From contig NZ_JACIBT010000003.1 in NCBI RefSeq assembly GCF_014195445.1, positions 62,001 through 126,000 on the forward strand: a stretch of DNA of 64,000 nucleotides. The letters are read 5' to 3'. Source of the DNA: Garicola koreensis (lineage in GTDB: Bacteria > Actinomycetota > Actinomycetes > Actinomycetales > Micrococcaceae). Both the position numbers and the translations under genes were made by a program. The notes beneath the pieces were generated by a model. That model worked only from the letters and a program-made list of their open reading frames with translations. It was not told the origin of the DNA and did not search any database. This document shows, one piece after another, positions 17,152 through 26,784 of the stretch (the first letter of the stretch is position 1; the number at the start of each line of letters is the position of its first letter).

Positions 17152-18741
17152 ATGAGCCAGACGCCAGGGGACGACCCCCGCTGGGCGAGTTCCCCTGCCG
17201 ACCCGCAGCAGGATCCGGCCGGGCACGACGACGCCGGGCACCGTGACACTGGGCCCGACGGCGAGACAGTTGAGCAGGACTTTGCCCAGGAGGAGCCGAG
17301 TCTGGCGGACCTGCTGGCCGGCACCGCACGCGGGGAAACGGCGTCGTTCTCTGCGTTCTTCGAGTCCACGGCCGACGTCGTCTACGGCCTGGCCCTGCTG
17401 GTCCACGCCGATGCTGACGGAGCCCGCACCGCCACGGTGGCTGTCTACCAGCATCTGTGGGATCAGGCCGACGCCCGAGCCCGCGACCTGCGGCTGCAGA
17501 GCCAGACCTCGGTCACTCTGACCCATGAGTATGCCGGATTCAACGACGCCGAATCTGCCGCGGAGACTGACACCTACCGGCCCAATGAGTATGAGCTGGT
17601 TCTGGAGTGGCTGGTCCCGCTGACTCACCGGATCTTCGTGGAGCGCTTCCGTGAGGGCATTGCCACACCGATCCCGCTGGACCCGGTGCCCCAGGACCAG
17701 GGCGGGGTCGCCGGCCTGCCCGAGGAGGTCCTGGAGGATCTGCTGGCGCTGTCGGACTCGCAGGCGCAGTCGGTGGCGCTGACCTATTTGGCCGGCCTGA
17801 CCCACCAGCAGGTGGCTGAGCGGGTCGGGGCCGCCGTGCCCAGCGTCAAGTCCCGGCTGCGGGATGCGATGACCCGGATGCATGCACAGCGCAGCGAGCG
17901 CCGGGCCGACTCCGACCCGATTCTGCGTGCGGCGGTGACCCGTGAGGATGTGGCGCGCTCCGGTGCGGTCAACCGCAACTTCACCAATGCGATCGCCGCC
18001 GATCTGGACAAGGGCCTGCTGGTGGAGCTGGCCGAGCTCTATGCCCTGGACGGACTCGATGACCGGGAGCGCGCCCTGCTGGATGAGCGGGCGCTGACCG
18101 CCGAGCCCGGCGAGGCCCAGCAGTGGGAGACCCGCGTGCTGGCCGCCCGGCGCACCCTCTCCGAGATCTTCGCCGCCGATCCGGTGCCGCCGCCCAGTCA
18201 CCTGCTCGACGAGGTGCTGCACAGCGTCGGCGACCAGGAGGTCGGCGTCGGGCTGGTGGAGGAGTTCTCCAACCACACCGGCGAGGAGCCCCGCCGCAGA
18301 CCGGTGCTCAAGCGCTGGATGTTCATCGCCGGGTTCCTGCTGGTGCTGCTGGTGGGCGGACTGGTCATCTGGCAGGTCTCCGTTCCGCGCGACATTGAGG
18401 CGGTCGCAGAAGCTGACCCGCAGGCGCACCTGGTCCAGGGGTACGAGATGGCCGACGGCGGCCAGGTCGATGCAGTGTTCTCCCAGGAGGAGGACCTCGG
18501 CTATGTGGAGTTCAACGATGTGCCCGAACTGGACGAGGGCGCCACCTACCAGGTCTGGCTGCTGCCCACGGGCACCGGCTCCCCCTCATCGGTGGGCAAC
18601 TTCACCGCCGAGGAGCTGCAGAGCGAGAACCTGCAGGTCCAGCGGCTGGCGCAGTACCGCACGCTGATGATCACAGTGGAGTCGATCCGCGGCCTGGAGC
18701 GGCCCCAGGGGGACACGGTCGCCGAGTTCCAGCTGCGCTAG
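17152..18741 (+). CDS. Sigma factor-like / RskA-like anti-sigma fusion protein
   Basis: One 529-aa polypeptide that reads as SigK joined to its anti-sigma factor RskA. Residues about 50-104 (LADLLAGTARGETASFSAFFESTADVVYGLALL) resemble sigma region 2, but the following promoter-melting part is replaced by an acidic segment. Residues about 199-238 (LSDSQAQSVALTYLAGLTHQQVAERVG...VKSRLRDAMTRM) form a good region 4 helix-turn-helix. A linker similar to an anti-sigma ZAS domain follows (about 275-340). Then come one membrane helix (about 389-409) and an RskA C-terminal domain (YEMADGGQVDAVF ... YQVWLLPTG). There is no cysteine, so no zinc site. The chosen ATG lies after GGGAAGCGAG; an ATG nine codons upstream is possible. 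sigK and rskA are normally separate neighbours. Confidence 0.8.
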   Translation: MSQTPGDDPRWASSPADPQQDPAGHDDAGHRDTGPDGETVEQDFAQEEPSLADLLAGTARGETASFSAFFESTADVVYGLALLVHADADGARTATVAVYQHLWDQADARARDLRLQSQTSVTLTHEYAGFNDAESAAETDTYRPNEYELVLEWLVPLTHRIFVERFREGIATPIPLDPVPQDQGGVAGLPEEVLEDLLALSDSQAQSVALTYLAGLTHQQVAERVGAAVPSVKSRLRDAMTRMHAQRSERRADSDPILRAAVTREDVARSGAVNRNFTNAIAADLDKGLLVELAELYALDGLDDRERALLDERALTAEPGEAQQWETRVLAARRTLSEIFAADPVPPPSHLLDEVLHSVGDQEVGVGLVEEFSNHTGEEPRRRPVLKRWMFIAGFLLVLLVGGLVIWQVSVPRDIEAVAEADPQAHLVQGYEMADGGQVDAVFSQEEDLGYVEFNDVPELDEGATYQVWLLPTGTGSPSSVGNFTAEELQSENLQVQRLAQYRTLMITVESIRGLERPQGDTVAEFQLR

Positions 18742-18819
18742 AAGCCAGCCGGACTCCCCCGCACCGGACCACCGTCGGCGGTGGACGGGGCTCACCTGAA
18801 CGGGCTCGCGTGAACGGGC

Positions 18820-19599
18820 TCAGAAGCCGGAGATCGTCGCTTCGCTGTTGACCACCACGTGGTGGAACTCTTCGGCGCTGCCGCCGGCACCGTGCGCCTG
18901 GGCCAAACCGTCGGTGACGAACTTCACCATGGCCTCGGCGTCGCGGTGTTGGCTGAAGTGCCGGTTCAGCGCGGCGATCTTGCGGTCCTGGTACCCGGCG
19001 ACGTCGACTTTGGTCTGCGCCAAGTGCCGGGGTGCACCCATCATCAGCAGGTGGCGGATCTTGAAGGCCTCAAGCCCAGCCGCCGCCAGCTCCGGATAGG
19101 CGAAGGGGTTCTCCACCGCCGGGTAGCAGGCGCGCACCACGGCCTCGCCGCAGGCCAGATGGTCCGGATGGGACTTCTGCAGCCGGTCCCAGGACCGTTC
19201 GGGGTGCATGCTGAACACCGCATCGGGGCGCTGGGCGCGCATCACCTCCACAATTTTTCCGATCAGCTCGTCAGTGGGCCGTAGGAACCCGTCAGGCTCG
19301 TTGAGCTGGATGACCCGCTGAAACCCGACGACGGCGGCGGCCTCCTGCTGCTCCTTCTCTCGCAGCCGGGCAGTCTCCTGCGGGGAGCGTTCGGCGTCGA
19401 ACCCTCCGGCGTCACCGGCGGTGAGCAGGCAGAGGGTCGCTTCAACCCCGCGGTCGGTCAGCGCAGCCAGCGTGGCTGAGGCGCCGAAGTCGACGTCGTC
19501 GGGGTGGGCGGCGAAGGCCACCACCCGCCGCAGCCCCAGGCGCCGCACCAGCTCATCCGGGTCGATGAGGCCCTGCACCCCAGCATCAGCGGCAGTCAT
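18820..19599 (-). CDS. PIG-L family deacetylase
   Basis: A 259-aa zinc-dependent N-deacetylase of the LmbE/MshB type. The zinc motif AFAAHPDDVDFG is near residue 34, and the second ligand is in QKSHPDHLACGEAV. Family members deacetylate GlcNAc-linked small molecules, including mycothiol precursors. The exact substrate is not clear and MshB itself is usually longer. ATG at 19599 follows AGGAGGG. It lies 13 bases after the HtrA-type gene and probably shares its transcript. Confidence 0.9.
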   Translation of the reverse strand: MTAADAGVQGLIDPDELVRRLGLRRVVAFAAHPDDVDFGASATLAALTDRGVEATLCLLTAGDAGGFDAERSPQETARLREKEQQEAAAVVGFQRVIQLNEPDGFLRPTDELIGKIVEVMRAQRPDAVFSMHPERSWDRLQKSHPDHLACGEAVVRACYPAVENPFAYPELAAAGLEAFKIRHLLMMGAPRHLAQTKVDVAGYQDRKIAALNRHFSQHRDAEAMVKFVTDGLAQAHGAGGSAEEFHHVVVNSEATISGF

Positions 19600-19612
19600 C
19601 AGCGGATCCCTC

Positions 19613-21271
19613 CTACAGCGATGCGAGGGTGACGTCGATGTCCTGGCGCTCCCCGTCACGCAGCACGGTCAGGGTGATGGTCTCCCCATCGGCGTACTCA
19701 CGCACTGTGGCGGTCAGCGAGGTGCCGTCCTGGATCTGGCGGCCCTCGACTGCCTCGATGACATCGCCCTCCTGGATGCCTGCCTCGGAGGCAGGAGACT
19801 GCTCAGAGACTGCGGTGACCAGCCCGCCGGCGGGAAAGCCCATCGGCGGCAGCTGGTCGCCCTCTGCGGCGTCGAGCATCTGCTGGTTCACCTCCGCATC
19901 GGGGTGTGCTGGCAGCACTTGGACGCCCAGCAGCCCGTGTGAGGTCTCGCCGTTCTCAATCAGGTCGTTGGCAATGCGCTCGGCATAGTCGATGGGGATG
20001 GAGAAGCCCACCCCGATGCTGCCGGCGCCGCCTCCGCCCTGCATGCCTCCGCCTCCGGTGGAGGCAATGGCGACGTTGACTCCGATGACCCGGCCCTCAG
20101 CGTCCACCAGGGCACCGCCGGAGTTGCCCTGGTTGATGGCCGCGTCCGTCTGGATGACGTTGAGATAGATGCTGCCCTGGCTGGGCGACTGCTCCTGGTC
20201 GGGGAAGAAGAACTCGAAGCCTCCCTCGCCGTCGGGGCTCTGCTCCTGATCCTGCGACTCCAGGTCCTCGAACAGCTCGGGGGTCGGTTCAGTTTCGTCG
20301 GGCTCCACCGCGGCCGAGGCCACTTGGATGGTGCGGTCCAGGGTGGAGACGATTCCCGTGGTGACCGTTCCGGCCAGGCTCAGCGGGGCGCCGATGGCGA
20401 TGGTCTGATCCCCCACGTTGAGGTCGCCGGAGGAGCCGAGTTCGGCGGGGGTGAGATTCTCCGTGTCCTCCAGCTGGATGACGGCGAGATCGCTGAGCGG
20501 GTCGGTGCCGACGATCTCGGCAGTGGTGACCCGGCCGTCGTTGAGCTGGACCTGGATCTCGGGGTCGGCCGCGGAGCCGCCCAGGGTCACCACATGAGTG
20601 TTGGTGAGCACGTGTCCCTCGTTGTCCAGAATGATGCCGGATCCGGAGCCGGAGCCGCCCTGGCCGCCGACTGCGAGGGTGACCACCGAGGAAGAGGCCT
20701 GGTCGGCCGCCGCAGTGATCTGGGAGGCATCCTCCGGGTCGTTGATCTCGATGCCGGGTCCGGACTCGCCGACCTGAGGGGCCGGGTCGTCCAGGAGCGC
20801 CTGGCCGCCCAGCACCGCGACGCCGCCGCCGAGCAGCGCGGCCAAAAATATGCCCAGCGCGAACGCTCCGACACCGATGCCGCGACGCTTCTTCTTCGGC
20901 GCCGGTGCCGCCGCTGCCGACTGGTCCCAGGACCCGGGCTGCTGAGCGCCCCAGCCGGGAGTCTGCCCTGCCGCATTAGCATTAGCCGGTGCCTGCTGCT
21001 CCGGGTGCGCGGGTCGTTCCGCATAGACCCCCTGGCCGAAGTGCGGGGCAGGATCGGACTGCGCAGCAGAATCGGAGTGCGGCGCAGGAGGCGGCGTCGA
21101 ACCCTGGTCAGCGGCCGAGGACGGGTCCGGACGGGGGCCCTGCTGGCCTGATTCTTCGGGGTTCTCAGGCAGCCGCTGGGTCGGTTCGTCACCGCCGTTG
21201 GGGCTGGGCCGGTTCGCCCCGTCGTCGTGACCGTCCGGCGACTGGGAGGGGTCTTTCGGATCCTGTGACAT
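19613..21271 (-). CDS. HtrA/DegP-type membrane serine protease with PDZ domain
   Basis: A 552-aa protein with a long Pro/Gln/Ala-rich cytoplasmic N-terminus and one membrane anchor (about residues 130-155, after KKKRR). The trypsin-like domain has the triad His in LTNTHVV, Asp in PLSDLAVIQL and Ser in NQGNSGGALVD. A C-terminal PDZ domain follows (AGIQEGDVIEAVEGRQI). The protease acts outside the membrane in envelope protein quality control, as PepD/HtrA do in other actinobacteria. It is transcribed before the PIG-L gene. Confidence 0.93.
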   Translation of the reverse strand: MSQDPKDPSQSPDGHDDGANRPSPNGGDEPTQRLPENPEESGQQGPRPDPSSAADQGSTPPPAPHSDSAAQSDPAPHFGQGVYAERPAHPEQQAPANANAAGQTPGWGAQQPGSWDQSAAAAPAPKKKRRGIGVGAFALGIFLAALLGGGVAVLGGQALLDDPAPQVGESGPGIEINDPEDASQITAAADQASSSVVTLAVGGQGGSGSGSGIILDNEGHVLTNTHVVTLGGSAADPEIQVQLNDGRVTTAEIVGTDPLSDLAVIQLEDTENLTPAELGSSGDLNVGDQTIAIGAPLSLAGTVTTGIVSTLDRTIQVASAAVEPDETEPTPELFEDLESQDQEQSPDGEGGFEFFFPDQEQSPSQGSIYLNVIQTDAAINQGNSGGALVDAEGRVIGVNVAIASTGGGGMQGGGGAGSIGVGFSIPIDYAERIANDLIENGETSHGLLGVQVLPAHPDAEVNQQMLDAAEGDQLPPMGFPAGGLVTAVSEQSPASEAGIQEGDVIEAVEGRQIQDGTSLTATVREYADGETITLTVLRDGERQDIDVTLASL

Positions 21272-21326
21272 GCGCAGCTGCTGCTCCTACTCTGCGGTCT
21301 GGGTGGTGTCGGTCAGCTAATAGACC

Positions 21327-22916
21327 ATGACATACACGCCTTATAGACTCCTACACATGGTGCCAGAGACTCTCCTGACAATCCCGACGGTGACCGGCGC
21401 AATCATCGTGGGCCCGCTGATCATCGGCGCGGCGGTGCTCGCTCTGATCGGCGTGGGAGCAGTCTATCTCTCCGGCGGAAACAAACGCTCCAAACGCTTC
21501 GCCGCCTCCCGGCAGCGGGGCCAGGTCGAGCAGGGCGAACGCGACCCGCTTGATGAGCACAGCACGGAGGAGCTGCGTCTGAAGGCCGGTGAGCTGCTGG
21601 TCGCCGCCGACAACGCCGTGCAGTCCAGTGAGCAGGAGCTGCTGTTCGCCTCCGCCTCCTACGGCGATGAGAAGGTCGCCACCTTCGAGGAGGATCTCGC
21701 CTCCGCCAAAGCGCACCTGAGTGAGTCCTTCCGGCTGCAGCAGCAGGCTGACGCCGTGGACGAGGAGGACGACGCCCAGGCCCGGCACCTGCTGAAGCAG
21801 ATCATCGGCTCCGCGGAGAAGGTCAACGAGACCCTGCAGTCCCACCAGGAGGAGTTCGACGGCCTGCGTGACCTGGAGCGCAATCCGCAGCCAGCCGTGG
21901 AGGAGCTGCAGCAGCAGCTCGATGCGCTCACCCCGCGCCGTGCAGACTGCGAATCAGCTCTCCAACAGCTGCGCACCCAGTACAGCGACGACGCCCTCCA
22001 CCAGTACCGAGACAACCTCGAGCAGTCCAACCAGGTGCTGCAGTCGGCCCAGTCGGCCCAGTCAGAGGCTGCGGCGGCCACAGCCTCCGGCGATACGGCA
22101 GAGGCGGTGCTGGCGATCCATTCCGGCGAGCAGGCGGCCTCCGATGCGCGCAGCCTCATCGAATCCATGGAACAGACCCAGGAACGATTGGCGACCGCCC
22201 GGCGGAACTTGGACATCGGTGTGGCTCAGACCCATCAGGACATCGCTCAGGCGAAGGCCACCTACGATGCCGGTCAGGCTCCTGAGCTTGCCGGGCCGAT
22301 CGCTGCCGCCGAAACCACTGTGGCCCGCACTGAGCGCGCCCTGCAGTCCCAGGAGCGCATCGACCCGTTGGAGCTGCTGCACGCGTTGGAATTGGCTCAC
22401 CGTGAACTGGACACGCCGCTGAACGCAGTGCGCGACCGCCAGGCCCAGGACCGGCGGGCGCGGCAGATGCTTGATCATGAGCTGCTGACCGCCCGCAACC
22501 AGGTGCAGTCCTCCTTGGACTACCTGCGCTCACGCCGCTACGGGGTCTCCTCCACGGCCCGGACCCGGATGGCGGAGGCGCAGCGGTGCCTGACCGAGGC
22601 AGAGTCAACCGGCTCCTCCCAGCCCTCGCGGGCAGTGGAGCTGGCGCAGCAGGCCAAGGGGCTGGCCGTTCAGGCCGCTCAGATCGCTGAGCGTGAGGCC
22701 GCCACCGCAGGCATGCAGACCATGGGCGGCGGGGCGGGGCACCGCGGCTCCCTGGGTGGGGGCTACGGCACCGGCGGAGGATTCGGCGGGTTCGGCGGGC
22801 TTGGATATGGCACCGGGGTGCCGCAGCAGCGCGGCTACGGCTACGGCCGTCGTCGTTCTGCTTTGGGCATGGGGATGCGGATGGCCGCCCGGGCCAGCAG
22901 ACGCCGCCGGTGGTGA
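21327..22916 (+). CDS. Membrane-anchored coiled-coil protein (TPM-protein C-terminal half-like)
   Basis: A 529-aa protein with one N-terminal membrane helix (about residues 20-48), a long Glu/Gln/Ala-rich coiled-coil region (about 80-420) and a Gly/Tyr-rich tail with a basic end (ASRRRRW). The layout after the helix resembles the C-terminal two thirds of actinobacterial TPM-domain proteins, which often precede pspA as here, but the TPM domain itself is absent. The start is uncertain: ATG 21327 or ATG 21357, neither with a strong ribosome site. A role in envelope stress with PspA is inferred from position. Confidence 0.7.
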   Translation: MTYTPYRLLHMVPETLLTIPTVTGAIIVGPLIIGAAVLALIGVGAVYLSGGNKRSKRFAASRQRGQVEQGERDPLDEHSTEELRLKAGELLVAADNAVQSSEQELLFASASYGDEKVATFEEDLASAKAHLSESFRLQQQADAVDEEDDAQARHLLKQIIGSAEKVNETLQSHQEEFDGLRDLERNPQPAVEELQQQLDALTPRRADCESALQQLRTQYSDDALHQYRDNLEQSNQVLQSAQSAQSEAAAATASGDTAEAVLAIHSGEQAASDARSLIESMEQTQERLATARRNLDIGVAQTHQDIAQAKATYDAGQAPELAGPIAAAETTVARTERALQSQERIDPLELLHALELAHRELDTPLNAVRDRQAQDRRARQMLDHELLTARNQVQSSLDYLRSRRYGVSSTARTRMAEAQRCLTEAESTGSSQPSRAVELAQQAKGLAVQAAQIAEREAATAGMQTMGGGAGHRGSLGGGYGTGGGFGGFGGLGYGTGVPQQRGYGYGRRRSALGMGMRMAARASRRRRW

Positions 22917-23039
22917 GCGCGTCATGCCGGCGGCACAGAAAATTCATCCCCGGGGCTGATGCCGCCGCGGGCATGGCAGATAGTATCGATACGTGAGCAA
23001 CAGAAGCAGCCCGACGCCCTTCGAGGAAAGGTGATCAAT

Positions 23040-23843
23040 GTGAATAAGCAGTCCATTTTCGGACGGATGTCCCAATTGGTCCGCGCCAACGTGAACGCCA
23101 TGCTGGACCGTGCAGAGGACCCGGAGAAGATGCTGGACCAGATGGTTCGCGACTTCACCGACAACATCCGTGAAGCTGAGGAAGCTGTCGCCCAGACCAT
23201 CGGCAACCTGCGCATGATGGAGGACGACTACAAAGAGGACCTGGACACCGCCCGCTCCTGGGGGCAGAAGGCCCTGGCCGCCTCGAAGAAGTCCGATGAC
23301 TTCCGCGCCGACGACAACGACCAGAACGCAGCGAAGTTCGACAACCTGGCTAAGGTGGCGATCCAGCGGCAGATGGACGCAGAGGGTTCGGCGAAGAACG
23401 CCGAGCCGGCCATCCAGTCCCAGCGCGACGTGGTGGAGCAGCTGCGCACCGGCCTGGAGCAGATGAAGACCAAGCGCCAGCAGCTGATCTCCAAGCGCGA
23501 CGAGCTGGTGGCCCGTTCCAAGGCCGCTCACGCCCAGTCGCAGGTGCACGACGCGGTGCAGTCCATCGACATCATGGACCCCACCTCCGAGGTGGGCCGG
23601 TTCGAGGAAAAGATCCGCCGCGAAGAGGCGCGGGTGCGTGGGCAGAACGAACTGGCCGCCTCCAGCCTGGATTCGCAGTTCGAGCAGCTGGAGGATCTCG
23701 GTGAGCAGGCCGAGATCGATGCGCGCCTGGCGGCGCTGAAGGGTGGGGACTCCTCCCCCGCCGAAATCGGCGCCGGCACCTCAGGCACCGGTGTCACCGA
23801 AGACGATCTGGCCTCGTTGGACACTGAGCAGGGCAGGGCCTGA
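23040..23843 (+). CDS. pspA: PspA/IM30 family envelope-stress protein
   Basis: A 267-aa almost entirely helical protein. It begins VNKQSIFGRMSQLVRANVNAMLDRAEDPEKMLDQMVRD, the classic PspA/IM30 amphipathic start, and coiled coils occupy about residues 30-215. It binds and stabilises stressed cytoplasmic membrane. GTG at 23040 is chosen because GAGGAAAGG lies at suitable distance and homology starts there. The partner may be the upstream membrane coiled-coil protein. Confidence 0.93.
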   Translation: MNKQSIFGRMSQLVRANVNAMLDRAEDPEKMLDQMVRDFTDNIREAEEAVAQTIGNLRMMEDDYKEDLDTARSWGQKALAASKKSDDFRADDNDQNAAKFDNLAKVAIQRQMDAEGSAKNAEPAIQSQRDVVEQLRTGLEQMKTKRQQLISKRDELVARSKAAHAQSQVHDAVQSIDIMDPTSEVGRFEEKIRREEARVRGQNELAASSLDSQFEQLEDLGEQAEIDARLAALKGGDSSPAEIGAGTSGTGVTEDDLASLDTEQGRA

Positions 23844-23910
23844 CGTCCCGGCGTATTCCCAGGGCGAACCCGGCAGTCTCAATAGCGCCAATCCGGCGGG
23901 ACTCTGATGT

Positions 23911-23943
23911 AATGGGGAGTGGACTGACAGTTCACTCCCCATT
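23911..23943. promoter_or_regulatory. 11-bp hairpin between pspA and pdxS
   Basis: AATGGGGAGTG (23911-23921) pairs perfectly with CACTCCCCATT (23933-23943) around an 11-base loop. It ends 23 bases before the pdxS GTG start. A terminator for pspA is possible but no T-tract follows, so a leader hairpin for pdxST is an alternative. Confidence 0.6.
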
Positions 23944-23966
23944 TGCATGTCTGTAGGAGAAATCTC

Positions 23967-24893
23967 GTGACCGCTGACTCAACGACCAACGGCAACGCCA
24001 CTGATTCGGCAGCCCAGACCAGTGCCGGCTCAGTCAACACGGGCCTGGCACAGATGCTCAAGGGCGGCGTCATCATGGACGTGGTCACCCCTGAGCAGGC
24101 GAAGATCGCCGAGGACGCCGGTGCAGTGGCTGTGATGGCCCTGGAGCGGGTGCCCGCAGATATCCGCGCCACCGGCGGACTGGCCCGGATGTCTGATCCG
24201 GAGCTGATCACCGGCATCATCGACACCGTCTCGGTGCCGGTGATGGCCAAAGCCCGCATCGGCCACTTCGTGGAGGCCCAGATGCTGCAGCACCTGCAGG
24301 TGGACTACATCGATGAGTCCGAGGTCCTCTCCCCCGCTGACTACGTCCACCACATCAACAAGTCAAAGTTCACCGTGCCCTTCGTCTGCGGTGCCACCAA
24401 CTTGGGTGAGGCCCTGCGCCGGATCACCGAGGGCGCATCCATGATCCGTTCCAAGGGTGAGGCCGGCACCGGAGACGTCTCCGAGGCGATGAAGCACATC
24501 CGCACCATCAACTCGGAGATCGCGAACCTCACCGCCATGAGCGAGGATGAGCTCTTCGTCGCTGCCAAGGAGCTGCAGGCCCCCTACGACCTGGTGAAGC
24601 AGGTCGCCGCCGACGGTCGTCTGCCGGTGGTGCTGTTTGTGGCCGGCGGTGTGGCCACACCAGCCGATGCGGCCATGATGATGCAGCTTGGCGCAGACGG
24701 GGTGTTCGTCGGCTCCGGCATCTTCAAGTCGGGCAACCCACAGGAACGTGCCGCAGCAATCGTGAAGGCCACCACACACTACGACGACCCTGCGGTCATC
24801 ACCGAGGTCTCTCGTGGTCTGGGAGAAGCGATGGTCGGCCTCAACGTGGCAGACCTTCCGGCTCCGCACCGGCTGGCTGAACGCGGCTGGTGA
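23967..24893 (+). CDS. pdxS: Pyridoxal 5'-phosphate synthase lyase subunit PdxS
   Basis: A 308-aa (beta/alpha)8 synthase that makes PLP from ribose 5-phosphate, glyceraldehyde 3-phosphate and ammonia supplied by PdxT. Characteristic segments are [37 protein letters not shown] (active-site Lys), [12 protein letters not shown] and the phosphate loop [11 protein letters not shown] at 23967 follows GTAGGAG. It overlaps pdxT by 4 bases. A stable hairpin precedes the gene. Confidence 0.97.
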   Translation: MTADSTTNGNATDSAAQTSAGSVNTGLAQMLKGGVIMDVVTPEQAKIAEDAGAVAVMALERVPADIRATGGLARMSDPELITGIIDTVSVPVMAKARIGHFVEAQMLQHLQVDYIDESEVLSPADYVHHINKSKFTVPFVCGATNLGEALRRITEGASMIRSKGEAGTGDVSEAMKHIRTINSEIANLTAMSEDELFVAAKELQAPYDLVKQVAADGRLPVVLFVAGGVATPADAAMMMQLGADGVFVGSGIFKSGNPQERAAAIVKATTHYDDPAVITEVSRGLGEAMVGLNVADLPAPHRLAERGW

Positions 24894-25516
24894 ACCCCGC
24901 CCCGGTGATCGGCGTCCTGGCCCTTCAGGGGGCCGTGGCTGAGCACCAACGCGCTCTGCACGCCGTCGGGGCCACGACCCGCCTGGTGCGTCGCCCCGCT
25001 GAGCTGGAGAACTTGGACGGGCTGGTCGTTCCTGGCGGCGAATCCACTGCCATGGCACGACTGGCGGCTTCCACGAATCTCATGCCTGCCATCCGGGAGC
25101 ACCACGAGCAAGGCATGGCCGTCTTCGGCACCTGCGCTGGGCTGATCCTCCTGGCCAATGACGTCGCAGACGAAGCTGGCCTGCAGGGGTTCGACCGGAT
25201 CGGAGGGCTGGACGTCGCAGTCCGGCGCAACGCCTACGGCGCCCAGCTGGATTCCTTTGAGGAGCAGCTGGAAGTCCGTGGTCTTGAGGCCCCGATGACG
25301 GCGGTGTTCATCCGGGCTCCGATCATTGAGCAGGTTCTCAGTGACGACGTCGAGGTCCTTGCTGAGGCTCGGGGAACTGCCGCCGCTGTGTGCCAGGGCA
25401 ACCTGGTGGCCACCAGCTTCCACCCGGAGCTGACCGAGGACACCGGCCTTCATCGGCTCTTTGCTGAGATCGCGGAGTCCCGCCGAAGCCGCCGGCGTCC
25501 GGCGCTCAGCCCATAG
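24890..25516 (+). CDS. pdxT: Pyridoxal 5'-phosphate synthase glutaminase subunit PdxT
   Basis: A 208-aa class I glutamine amidotransferase that delivers ammonia to PdxS. It begins [25 protein letters not shown] forms the oxyanion region, and the nucleophile Cys is in FGTCAGLIL. The His-Glu pair is in SFHPELTED near the end. It has a GTG start overlapping the pdxS stop (GTGA). Confidence 0.96.
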   Translation: MNPAPVIGVLALQGAVAEHQRALHAVGATTRLVRRPAELENLDGLVVPGGESTAMARLAASTNLMPAIREHHEQGMAVFGTCAGLILLANDVADEAGLQGFDRIGGLDVAVRRNAYGAQLDSFEEQLEVRGLEAPMTAVFIRAPIIEQVLSDDVEVLAEARGTAAAVCQGNLVATSFHPELTEDTGLHRLFAEIAESRRSRRRPALSP

Positions 25517-25659
25517 GGTCCTGGTCTCGCCCCTCCCTCAAAAATGCATGAGCAGTCCCTGGGCATTGCCTGCACACTAATGCGTGCTCTGCTCCCCTTT
25601 GGCATGATGTCTGTGGTCGGGCAATTTTCCCGGCGTGCGCCACAGCAACCAGGAGACCC

Positions 25660-26775
25660 ATGAGCCAAGATGCCCAGCGTGGGGGCGAATCGGACCCCGC
25701 ATCCAGAGCCGCGGACCCCAGCACATCGCAGGCTGAGCTGCATCAGCTCTGCGCAGCCCGTCCTGAGCTGCGGCCGGTGATCGCAGAGAACCCGAATGCC
25801 TACCCGCAGCTGTTGGAGTGGTTGGGCCGCCTGGGCGACCCTGAGGTGGATGCGGCACTGGCCCGCAGGGGTGAGGACGGCCAGACTCGGCCGCTGACTG
25901 ATGAAGGTCCCGGAGCGGCCGGGTCTGCCCAAGAGCAGACCCAAGAATTCGGTGCCGTTCAGCAGCCCCCCAGCACACCGGGGCACGCTGCGCCGCCGGA
26001 GCCCTCAGACTTCGACCAGCAGGTCTACGGTGCCCCGGCAGCGAGTGCGCACAGCGGGCAGGACTATACCCAGCCGCCGGTCTACGCCCATCAGCCCCAC
26101 CCCGGGTATCCGCCGCCGGGTTACGCCTACACGCCTGCGGTCTCCGCCGAACCTGACACCGAGCCGCGTCGTCGCCGAGGCGGGGCAGGGTGCGTCATCG
26201 TGTTCGTGCTGGCACTGATCACCGCAGCCGCACTGATCGCCAGCTATTTCCTGCTCTTCGGCAACCCTTTGGCCAATAATGACGACGCCGCTCCCGGCGC
26301 TGAGCAGCAGGAAGAGGTCTCCCCGGAAGATGAGCAGCAGGGCGGGGCAGCCTCCCCCGACGACTCTGCCTCCCCCACCGAGGACACCGGCGACGAGGAG
26401 GACACGGACGAGGACGCACAGGCCCGTCCGGCACCAGATGACGCCCTGGACATCACCGCCTTCTCTGCGCCCAGCGGCAATATCCACTGCACGCTCAGCG
26501 ACGATCAGACCCTCTGCACCATCGGTGAGCACTTCTTTGACACCCCCTCCGGCTGTGACGAGGCGGTGACGGTACGAATCGGCGCGGAGGGTGCGGCCGA
26601 AACGGCCTGCGATGAAAGCATCGGCTCGCAGGGCCAAGAGCTGAACTATGGTCAGGTCACCGGCAACGGCAACTTCGCTTGTGAGGCCACACAGACACAC
26701 TTCGAATGCTGGTCCCAACAAACGGGCAACGGGTTCCAATTGGCCCGTGAGTACTACGAGCTCTACGACTACTGA
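25660..26775 (+). CDS. Membrane protein with N-terminal vLRR-type repeat
   Basis: A 371-aa protein. Residues about 25-70 (ELHQLCAARPELRPVIAENPNAYPQLLEWLGRLGDPEVDAALARR) match the variant leucine-rich repeat found in actinobacterial membrane proteins. A Pro/Tyr-rich disordered stretch follows, then one membrane helix (about 178-205, preceded by RRRRGG) and an acidic linker. The extracytoplasmic C-terminal domain contains paired cysteines (NIHCTLSDDQTLCTI). The function is unknown. It is followed ten bases later by the antiporter gene. Confidence 0.75.
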   Translation: MSQDAQRGGESDPASRAADPSTSQAELHQLCAARPELRPVIAENPNAYPQLLEWLGRLGDPEVDAALARRGEDGQTRPLTDEGPGAAGSAQEQTQEFGAVQQPPSTPGHAAPPEPSDFDQQVYGAPAASAHSGQDYTQPPVYAHQPHPGYPPPGYAYTPAVSAEPDTEPRRRRGGAGCVIVFVLALITAAALIASYFLLFGNPLANNDDAAPGAEQQEEVSPEDEQQGGAASPDDSASPTEDTGDEEDTDEDAQARPAPDDALDITAFSAPSGNIHCTLSDDQTLCTIGEHFFDTPSGCDEAVTVRIGAEGAAETACDESIGSQGQELNYGQVTGNGNFACEATQTHFECWSQQTGNGFQLAREYYELYDY

Positions 26776-26784
26776 GGGGTCACG

